The notes under the pieces were generated by a model. It saw only the letters and a list, made by a program, of their open reading frames with translations, searched no databases and was not told the DNA's origin. Positions 6,757-12,214 of a DNA stretch of 12,214 nucleotides are shown piece after piece. The translations under genes and the position numbers were made by a program. Origin of the DNA: Aquiluna sp. (GTDB lineage Bacteria > Actinomycetota > Actinomycetes > Actinomycetales > Microbacteriaceae). The DNA lies in NCBI GenBank assembly GCA_016780945.1, contig JADHKY010000027.1, positions 1 through 12,214 on the forward strand, written 5' to 3'. Each line of letters starts with the position of its first letter. Within the stretch, counting starts at the first letter, position 1.

Positions 6757-7722
6757 CTAGATTCGGATAAACAAATCGGGGCTGTCAGATTCTTTTCTAA
6801 TGGCTGCCATGCTGACCCGCCAGGAGTCTCCCTTCGCAGCTCTGATCACGACCTTGCCGGCCTTCACCCCTTTGAGCCTCGATGCAACCTCCCACAGGTA
6901 GGGCGTGCGGTCCTCTTGGCTTAGATCGTCAAGTCCTCCATCGTCCAGTAGCTGAACCTCTATGCCACGCATTCTTGCGTTTCTGGTTTCGCTGACCACG
7001 TCTATCGAAAGGAGGTTCCTACCTCTAATTTGGTCACGCAGCTCAGCCTCGGTCAGCTGGGCCTTGAGCCTTTCAGCCTTAGTTAGGTTGCCTTTAGAGT
7101 CGGAGATTTTCTCTAGCAGGGGCAGCACTTCCTTTAGGGTTTGGTTTAGTCGCTCAGTTCGCTCTGTTCGCGCAGCGCTTGAGGCGGCCGTTGCGGTATC
7201 AATGGCCAGTGCCCTCCTTCGAAACTCCTCCGCGCTCTTGGAACTTGAGCCCAGAGCCCAGGATGCAGCCTGAGCGGTTGCGACCAAAAGAAGTGCTCCG
7301 ACTAACCCTGAGTTGAAGATCACATCCGGCCCGCCCCACTCAATGACCTCAAGCGAGGTGATAGCTAGAGCAATCCAGGCGAGAACCGCAAACTTACGAA
7401 TAGTCACGATTGCTAGCAGTGTTCCAATCGCGGCTATGTGCCAGGTGGTGTAGCTTCCCTGTCTGACCTCTCCGAGGGCCGCAAAAATAAGCTGCGGCAG
7501 TGAAATCGAAACGATAAGCACAATTGCGGCCGAGACCGCTCTCATTTTGAGGCCACTCTTGTCAAAGGTGGCCAATAGAAGCGCAGAGAGGTATGCGATT
7601 AGTCCAACAATGGCGAAGGCCGGATTCTGGTATTCACCCAAAAACAGAAAACCCAGGAGCGCGTGGTAGAGCCCAAAAAGAATTGCAACTGCTGCCAGAG
7701 CCAGCCTCGAGAGCCTAATCAC
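6757..7722 (-). CDS. Six-helix membrane protein resembling a degenerate sensor kinase
   Basis: The 321-residue product has about six membrane helices (near 8-28, 36-52, 62-82, 92-107, 110-126 and 134-156). An Ala/Glu/Arg-rich segment likely to form a coiled coil follows (about 163-230), then a soluble tail of about 90 residues with RDQIRGRNLLSIDVVSETRNARMRG at about 229-253 and a VQLLDDGG turn near 256-263. This is the layout of the adjacent histidine kinase, but no phospho-accepting His motif, N-box or G-boxes are visible. It starts with GTG eight bases inside the end of the kinase gene (GTGATTAG), so the two are translated together. I think it is a non-catalytic partner or modulator of the kinase. 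Similar proteins may exist beside kinases in related bacteria, but I cannot confirm this. It ends the operon, convergent with accE. Confidence 0.75.
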   Translation of the reverse strand: MIRLSRLALAAVAILFGLYHALLGFLFLGEYQNPAFAIVGLIAYLSALLLATFDKSGLKMRAVSAAIVLIVSISLPQLIFAALGEVRQGSYTTWHIAAIGTLLAIVTIRKFAVLAWIALAITSLEVIEWGGPDVIFNSGLVGALLLVATAQAASWALGSSSKSAEEFRRRALAIDTATAASSAARTERTERLNQTLKEVLPLLEKISDSKGNLTKAERLKAQLTEAELRDQIRGRNLLSIDVVSETRNARMRGIEVQLLDDGGLDDLSQEDRTPYLWEVASRLKGVKAGKVVIRAAKGDSWRVSMAAIRKESDSPDLFIRI

Positions 7723-8881
7723 GCGGCCACCTCATAACTACCTGAGTTCCTTTTCCTGGACCCGAGTCGATCTCCACCTTGCCCCCAACAGATTCAACTC
7801 GAGCTCTGATCGAGGTGCTGATGCCAATACGGTTTCTTGAAACCCGATCAGTCCTGAAGCCCGCACCGTCGTCTGCCACCGTGAACCTAAGTCCCCCATT
7901 TTTTAGAGCCTCAAGAGTGAGGGTGATTTCTTTAGCCTTGGAGTGCTGAATGGCATTGTCTAGTGCCTGAAGGCTGGCCTCCGTGAGGGCTTGTGCAGCC
8001 TCAGGGTTTAGCTTTGCGGCACTGGCCCCACTGCTGTGAGTCTGCACTCGCCCATCGAGCTTGCTGGCGGCGCTCTCAAGAGCCTTGAAGAGGCCAAGCG
8101 AGCTCACCTCGGTTTCTGTTGTGTCTGGCTCCCTGGCTTCGAGCAGAGCTGTAATTGCATTTGTCGCACTCTTGGCCGCATCCTCTTGCGCAGCTTGGGA
8201 GTCGGCCCTTGCAGCAAGAATCAACGTGTGCAGCACCTGGTCGTGAACCAGTGCATCCAGCCGCTGTCGTTCCCTCTCAACCGCATCAGTTTTGGCCTGG
8301 GTTAGAGCGCTCATGATGGCATCTGAGTTTGCCTTGTCAACAGAAGCGAACCCCTCGCGAACTAATGCGACAAGACCAACAATTGCCAGACTAAAGACCA
8401 GCAGGTAGGAACCATCAAGCAGAGCTTCGAGCTCTCCGGCCAGCACTGGGCTCTGAAGACTTACCCAAACCCAGCTGCCCGAGGTGAGCGGAAGGTACCA
8501 AAGCCACACCTTTCGTGAGTGAGAGGTTGCCACAAGAATCATGGCCATGCCCACACTCCACCAAACCCAGGGACGCTCAAACCCACTCTCATGAAAGTCC
8601 GGGGCATGAGTTAGCGGAACCATCCAAATTGCAACAAGAACCACAAGTCCGTGCACCAGACCCCAGGGTCGAGAGCGATCAAACAGGACCGCTGAGATTA
8701 GAAAGGCTGCTGCACTGAGAATGACTATCGCCAGAACCAAGTCACTCCTTGGATTCGTGAAGCCAGACTGACCTATCGCGTTTGCCACAACTTCAATCCC
8801 TGAGACAAATAGGGCAGCAGAAGAGATTCTGCGAATCCACGTCTCGAGACGGTTACTAGCTATGGATGCCAGCGGTTTCAC
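7715..8881 (-). CDS. Membrane sensor histidine kinase (NarL-system, HisKA_3/HATPase type)
   Basis: The 388-residue kinase has about six predicted membrane helices in residues 18-176, with no sizeable extracellular domain. It may therefore sense membrane state or a membrane partner. A cytosolic coiled segment leads to the dimerisation and phosphoacceptor motif ERERQRLDALVHDQVLHTL with likely His213. The ATP-binding domain shows the N-box around Asn309 (LDNAIQHS), G1 VADDGAGF at 335-342, and the G2 region from RIGIST at 351 to GPGKGTQVVMRW at 374-385. It starts with GTG overlapping the regulator stop by one base (TAGTG), with GGGAGA upstream as a possible ribosome site. It should phosphorylate the response regulator encoded just before it. 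The signal is unknown. Confidence 0.92.
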   Translation of the reverse strand: MKPLASIASNRLETWIRRISSAALFVSGIEVVANAIGQSGFTNPRSDLVLAIVILSAAAFLISAVLFDRSRPWGLVHGLVVLVAIWMVPLTHAPDFHESGFERPWVWWSVGMAMILVATSHSRKVWLWYLPLTSGSWVWVSLQSPVLAGELEALLDGSYLLVFSLAIVGLVALVREGFASVDKANSDAIMSALTQAKTDAVERERQRLDALVHDQVLHTLILAARADSQAAQEDAAKSATNAITALLEAREPDTTETEVSSLGLFKALESAASKLDGRVQTHSSGASAAKLNPEAAQALTEASLQALDNAIQHSKAKEITLTLEALKNGGLRFTVADDGAGFRTDRVSRNRIGISTSIRARVESVGGKVEIDSGPGKGTQVVMRWPRD

Positions 8882-9522
8882 TAAAGCAAGTCTCCCGATA
8901 TCAGGCCGTCTTCAACCGCACGCTTAAAGAGATCGACTTTGGTGGCGGCCTCCCTGCCAAGTTTTGCGTATTTCACCCGCACCCGATCGATGTGCTCCTT
9001 TGCCGAGCTGGGCTTTATCTGAAGTTGAAAGGCAACCTGCTTGAGGCTCATCCCCGACGCGTAGAGCGAGAGCACCTCTGTTTCGCGGGCTGAAAGGTTT
9101 GCCTCTTTGAAAAGACTGTCTGCATCGATGGTCGCGCTGGTTTCGGCGTTATTCAAAATTGCCCCATCAGCAGCCAGCCGAATGGCTTCCATCAAGTCCT
9201 CGACCGGTTGCGACTTGGGGACAATCGCCGTAGCGCCGGCTCTGACCGCTGCGCGCATCAGGTTTGGCTTGTCCGCAATTGAGAAGATCAAGACTGCAGC
9301 GCCAGTCGCGACAATTCGCTCAACGTTTTCTGCGACCAGGGAGCCATCGGCAAGGCTGAGGTCGGTAACCACCACTTGGCATTCGCGAGCACCGATCTGC
9401 TCCAGAAGCTCAGTGACGGTTGGTGCAGAACCAATAAGGTCAAAATCATTTTTCTCGCAGGCTGCTGCAAATCCGAGGCGAACTGCCTCGTGGTCGTCAA
9501 CGATCGCAACCTGGACGCTCAT
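8881..9522 (-). CDS. NarL/FixJ-family response regulator with LuxR-type HTH
   Basis: The 213-residue regulator has an N-terminal receiver domain with the acidic pair Asp9-Asp10 (VDDHEAVR), phosphoacceptor Asp54 in VVVTDLSLADG, conserved Ser81 and Lys103 (VPKS). A C-terminal LuxR-type DNA-binding domain follows at about 140-205 (LSARETEVLSLYASGMSLKQVA, described as the family signature; KPSSAKEHIDRVRVKY is the recognition part). All residues needed for phosphorylation are present. Its ATG overlaps the methyltransferase stop (ATGA), and its stop overlaps the kinase GTG (TAGTG). It is the partner of that kinase and controls transcription of unknown targets. No obvious inverted-repeat binding site was found before its own operon, where only 31 bases separate the divergent genes. 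Confidence 0.93.
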   Translation of the reverse strand: MSVQVAIVDDHEAVRLGFAAACEKNDFDLIGSAPTVTELLEQIGARECQVVVTDLSLADGSLVAENVERIVATGAAVLIFSIADKPNLMRAAVRAGATAIVPKSQPVEDLMEAIRLAADGAILNNAETSATIDADSLFKEANLSARETEVLSLYASGMSLKQVAFQLQIKPSSAKEHIDRVRVKYAKLGREAATKVDLFKRAVEDGLISGDLL

Positions 9523-10679
9523 GTTCTTAGATTACTGAGCCTAAGTGTTGCCAAAGTTTCGAAGTGGTGGGTGTGGGGGAAGATATCGAAGGCCTCTAGA
9601 GATTCAAGCTCGTATCCAGCCTCGCGAAGCAGTCCAATGTCTCTGGCTAGGGCCACCGGATCGCATGCCACATAAACAATATGCTTTGCCTTTAGCCGAA
9701 CCAGCTGATTAATCACCTTGGTTGCCGCTCCCGATCGAGGCGGGTCTAGGACAACGGTGGATATCTCTTTTTCCCTTGCGCGAAGGTAGACAAGGACATC
9801 AGATTTCTCAAAACTGAGATTCTTCATTCCCTTAGCGGAGCTCTTGCCCGACTGAACTGCGGCCTCTGCGAGCTCAACGGCATGAACCTTAGACTCCGGA
9901 AAACGCGCTGCGATATTTGCGGCAAACAATCCGGCTCCCGCATAGAGATCAAGAACCTCAGAACCAGGTTCGAGTTCACCTAGGTGCGCAAGAACGCCAT
10001 CGAGTAAAACCTTGGGGGCAAGTCCGTGGGCCTGCCAAAAGACCCCTGGCTTCAGATCGAAGACTCGGCCACCAACTACCTCGGTAATAACCTTTGACCC
10101 GCCGATTTCACCATCGATAGACCACTGCAGAGAGTCTGGCGAGGAGGCGATGAAAATCTTCTTTTTACCAGGGAAGCGCCTTGTATGAAGCCCGAGCTCA
10201 TTTATCTCCTGGTTTGCAAGCGGCAACGAGGTGACTGGGATTACGTCATTCGAACGCGATCCCTTCACGCCAACGGTGCCGTCGGGTGCGACGTGGAGCT
10301 GAACTCTGGTTCGGTAGCCAAGACCGTCTGAGTCGTCGACGGCCACAACCTTGGGTGAGAGGTCAAGTCCGGCCATGCGTGAGAGGGCCTCGGAGAGAAT
10401 CTCTGACTTGATGCGCCGCTGCTCTTCAAGCTCGATGTGGCCAAAGTCGGCACCACCAGCCCCTGAGTTGGCCTCAGGCCAGAAATGATCCCTGCGTTGC
10501 TCGCTGGCCTCTAGGACCCTGGTGACCCGCGCCCTAAGGAAGCTCTTGGCCTCCTCGGTTATCTCAGCCTCAACGAGTTCGCCCGGCAGAGCCCCTTCAA
10601 CGAGAACCACCTTGCCTTCCGGCCTTGCAACAAAGACGCCGCCATGCGCGGCCTTTTCGATACGGAGAGTTATGGTCAC
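9519..10679 (-). CDS. TrmA/RumA-family RNA (uracil-5-)methyltransferase lacking Fe-S cysteines
   Basis: This 386-residue enzyme should add a methyl group from S-adenosylmethionine to carbon 5 of a uridine in rRNA or tRNA. Residues 1-60 look like a TRAM RNA-binding domain. The methyltransferase core has LDLYAGAGLFA at 243-253 (AdoMet binding), VVLDPPRSGA at 309-318, the nucleophile Cys339 in YVACDPVALARD, and the ending DIFPHTHHFETLATL with the general-base Glu373. Cys339 is the only cysteine in the protein, so the four-cysteine iron-sulfur site of E. coli RlmD is absent; AGGADFGHI at 74-82 stands where a CGGC-type segment is expected. The target base cannot be told. It starts with GTG at 10679 without a Shine-Dalgarno and heads the operon, overlapping the response regulator by four bases (ATGA). 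Confidence 0.9.
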   Translation of the reverse strand: MTITLRIEKAAHGGVFVARPEGKVVLVEGALPGELVEAEITEEAKSFLRARVTRVLEASEQRRDHFWPEANSGAGGADFGHIELEEQRRIKSEILSEALSRMAGLDLSPKVVAVDDSDGLGYRTRVQLHVAPDGTVGVKGSRSNDVIPVTSLPLANQEINELGLHTRRFPGKKKIFIASSPDSLQWSIDGEIGGSKVITEVVGGRVFDLKPGVFWQAHGLAPKVLLDGVLAHLGELEPGSEVLDLYAGAGLFAANIAARFPESKVHAVELAEAAVQSGKSSAKGMKNLSFEKSDVLVYLRAREKEISTVVLDPPRSGAATKVINQLVRLKAKHIVYVACDPVALARDIGLLREAGYELESLEAFDIFPHTHHFETLATLRLSNLRT

Positions 10680-10710
10680 CGGCTAAGTGTTCCACAGCTA
10701 GCCTTGAACC
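10680..10710. promoter_or_regulatory. 31-bp divergent promoter region between the methyltransferase operon and maf
   Basis: Both genes start with GTG, have no Shine-Dalgarno, and are separated by only 31 bases, so both messages are probably leaderless. For maf, TAGCCT (10699-10704) lies six bases before the GTG and fits TAnnnT. For the methyltransferase, AACACT (10691-10686 on the minus strand) lies at the same distance but is a weak match. The two promoters must overlap. Confidence 0.45.
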
Positions 10711-11310
10711 GTGCCACTAATAACCCTTGCCTCTACCTCCTCTGGAAGAAAAAAGCTCCTCGAGGACGCAGGTATCGACTTTCTCACACTTGCTCCTGGC
10801 GTCGACGAGGAGGCTCTTGTTGAGAAGGAGAAGCCCGCAGGTGTGTGCGAGATGACCCTGCTGCTTGCAAGAGCGAAGGCGATCGAGGGAGCTAAAAGTG
10901 CGAACACGCGACTTGTGCTCGGATGCGACAGCGCCCTGGAGTTTGAAGGTCAGAATCTTGGTAAACCACTGACGAAGGACCTGGCCACAAAGCGCTGGCA
11001 AGAAATGCGAGGCAAATCTGGCTATCTACATTCCGGCCATCACCTGATGGACAAAGAGAGCGGGGAGTCGAGATCGGTCTGCTCTAAGACCCTGGTCTTC
11101 TTCGCCGATCTCAGCGACAGCGAAATTGAAGCGTATGTAGAAAGCGGTGAGCCGCTCAATGTTGCTGGAAGTTTCACAATTGATGGTCGCGGTGGGCCCT
11201 TTATCGAGCGGATTGAAGGCGATTACCACACAGTGGTCGGGCTTTCGCTGGTTGAGCTTCGCAAGATGCTCCGAGAGCTGGGTCACGACATCACGAGCCT
11301 CTGGAGATAA
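10711..11310 (+). CDS. maf: Maf-family nucleoside triphosphate pyrophosphatase
   Basis: Maf proteins hydrolyse non-canonical or selected nucleoside triphosphates to monophosphate and pyrophosphate, cleaning the nucleotide pool. The 199-residue protein has LASTSSGRKKLL at 6-17 (the family S-x-S-x-R-[RK] opening), GCDSALEF at 71-78 with candidate catalytic Asp73, LGKP at 83-86, the SGHH segment at 108-111 in place of the usual TG, and the closing motif from EPLNVAGSFTIDGRGG (147-162) to DYHTVVGLSL. The start is GTG at 10711; the motif begins at residue 6, so no later start is likely. It has no Shine-Dalgarno but does have a -10-like TAGCCT six bases upstream. Maf next to the carboxylase genes is, to my knowledge, common in Actinobacteria. 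Substrate preference cannot be told. Confidence 0.93.
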   Translation: MPLITLASTSSGRKKLLEDAGIDFLTLAPGVDEEALVEKEKPAGVCEMTLLLARAKAIEGAKSANTRLVLGCDSALEFEGQNLGKPLTKDLATKRWQEMRGKSGYLHSGHHLMDKESGESRSVCSKTLVFFADLSDSEIEAYVESGEPLNVAGSFTIDGRGGPFIERIEGDYHTVVGLSLVELRKMLRELGHDITSLWR

Positions 11311-11313
11311 ACG

Positions 11314-11338
11314 CAACAAAACCGCAATTTTTTTGTTG
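11314..11338. repeat. Inverted repeat CAACAAAA/TTTTGTTG between maf and accA
   Basis: Perfect 8-nt arms (11314-11321 and 11331-11338) enclose nine bases, with seven T residues running into the right arm. It could be a weak terminator after maf. It could also be a regulator site, since the right arm contains the TTTGTTGA box shared with the accD promoter. Confidence 0.45.
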
Positions 11339-11376
11339 AGTACTCATAAATCCCAGCTGGAAAGTGGCAATAAGCT
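11332..11376 (+). promoter_or_regulatory. accA promoter: TTTGTTGA box plus GCAATAAGCT (-10), leaderless
   Basis: TTTGTTGA (11332-11339) and GCAATAAGCT (11367-11376) are separated by 27 nt, exactly as before accD. TAAGCT fits a -10 box and ends eight bases before the ATG at 11385. There is no Shine-Dalgarno, so transcription probably starts at or beside the ATG. A ten-base palindrome, TGAGTACTCA (11337-11346), overlaps the box. Confidence 0.5.
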
Positions 11377-11384
11377 ATCGGATT

Positions 11385-12214
11385 ATGGCCCAGAAGCGGA
11401 TAACCAAAGTCCTCATCGCCAACCGAGGTGAGATTGCGGTCAGGGTTATCCGAGCAGCCAGGGATAGCGGGATTTCGACCGTTGCCGTCTATGCAGACTC
11501 CGACCGCGACGCCCAGCACTCCAAGCTCGCCGATGAGGCGTACGCGCTGCAGGGTGAAACCGCTGCCGAGACCTATCTTGTAATCGAAAAACTTCTCAGC
11601 ATCGCCTCGCGATCAGGGGCCGACGCTGTGCACCCCGGATACGGCTTCCTCTCCGAGAATGCCGATTTTGCCAGGGCTGTGATCGCGGCAGGTCTTATTT
11701 GGATCGGGCCAAGCCCAGAGGCAATCGAACAGCTCGGAGACAAGGTTTCCGCCAGAAAAGTGGCCCAGAAGGTCGGTGCACCGCTCGCCCCAGGAACCAT
11801 CAACCCGGTCTCAGATGTCTCCGAGGTGGAGTCGTTTGTGAAGGAGCACGGCCTTCCGGTAGCAATCAAGGCCGCCTACGGCGGCGGCGGTCGAGGGATC
11901 AAGATTGTTCGCGAAAAAGGCGAGATTACCGAGGCTTTTGAGTCAGCGACCCGAGAGGCCGTTGCGGCATTCGGGCGCGGCGAATGCTTTATTGAGAAGT
12001 ACCTAGACAAGCCCCGTCACGTTGAGACGCAGTGTCTTGCCGACACCCACGGCAACGTCGTGGTGGTTTCCACCCGAGACTGCTCGCTTCAGCGCAGACA
12101 TCAAAAACTAATTGAAGAGGCTCCCGCGCCATTTCTCTCCAAGGAGCAAGAGAGCGAGCTCTACGAGTCCTCCAAAGCCATCCTCAAAGAGGTTGGTTAT
12201 GTCGGTGCTGGCAC
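11385..12214 (+). CDS. accA: Acyl-CoA carboxylase alpha chain, biotin carboxylase part (partial, 3' end outside window)
   Basis: The first 276 residues are present and the gene runs off the right edge. They form the biotin carboxylase region, which carboxylates biotin with ATP and bicarbonate. Visible are [17 protein letters not shown] at 8-24, [15 protein letters not shown] at 82-96, the ATP-grasp glycine loop [15 protein letters not shown] at 161-175, [15 protein letters not shown] at 202-216 and [19 protein letters not shown] at 229-247. In actinobacteria the full protein usually has about 590 residues with a biotin carrier domain at the end; that part is outside the window. The ATG at 11385 gives the family N-terminus and follows a -10 box without a Shine-Dalgarno. 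It should work with the AccD and AccE encoded about 5 kb upstream and be biotinylated by BirA. Confidence 0.95.
   Translation, partial: MAQKRITKVLIANRGEIAVRVIRAARDSGISTVAVYADSDRDAQHSKLADEAYALQGETAAETYLVIEKLLSIASRSGADAVHPGYGFLSENADFARAVIAAGLIWIGPSPEAIEQLGDKVSARKVAQKVGAPLAPGTINPVSDVSEVESFVKEHGLPVAIKAAYGGGGRGIKIVREKGEITEAFESATREAVAAFGRGECFIEKYLDKPRHVETQCLADTHGNVVVVSTRDCSLQRRHQKLIEEAPAPFLSKEQESELYESSKAILKEVGYVGAG

Overview
The window looks like a chromosomal core region of an actinobacterium, most likely a small-genome member of the Microbacteriaceae (freshwater or marine 'Luna'-type lineages are a plausible guess). The reasons are moderate GC (judged by eye), many GTG/TTG starts, tight 1-8 nt gene overlaps (TAGTG, TAATG, ATGA), an acyl-CoA carboxylase made of separate beta, epsilon and biotin-carboxylase genes with birA and maf close by, and a secreted lysozyme-like protein of a type I associate with Micrococcales. 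Species identity cannot be read from the sequence. I see no mobile element, tRNA, rRNA or CRISPR array, and no gene-free stretch longer than 300 bases; the longest is 6579-6756.

Layout. (1) 1-2178, minus strand: a lipoprotein gene followed, with a one-base overlap, by a large secreted lysozyme-like protein with about five C-terminal repeats that runs off the left edge. (2) 2280-4648, minus strand: birA, purK, purE, a compact operon for biotinylation and for the CO2-fixing steps of purine synthesis. (3) 4774-6578, plus strand: accD (carboxyltransferase beta) and accE (epsilon), divergent from birA, followed by a strikingly structured stretch and a Rho-independent terminator. (4) 6757-10679, minus strand: a four-gene overlapping operon of a TrmA/RumA-family RNA methyltransferase, a NarL-type response regulator, a histidine kinase, and a six-helix membrane protein that resembles a kinase without its ATP-binding domain. 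(5) 10711-12214, plus strand: maf, then accA (biotin carboxylase), which runs off the right edge.

How it works together. accD, accE, accA and birA form one functional set: BirA biotinylates the carrier domain expected in the missing C-terminus of AccA, AccA carboxylates the biotin, and AccD/AccE transfers the carboxyl group to acyl-CoA for lipid synthesis. accD and accA lie on either side of the signalling operon, yet they share a promoter layout: TTTGTTGA, then exactly 27 nt, then GCAATAA leading into the -10 box. This suggests joint control. The most interesting items are this shared promoter module, the run of almost contiguous hairpins after accE, the kinase-plus-degenerate-kinase operon led by an RNA methyltransferase with a single cysteine, and the repeat-bearing secreted protein.
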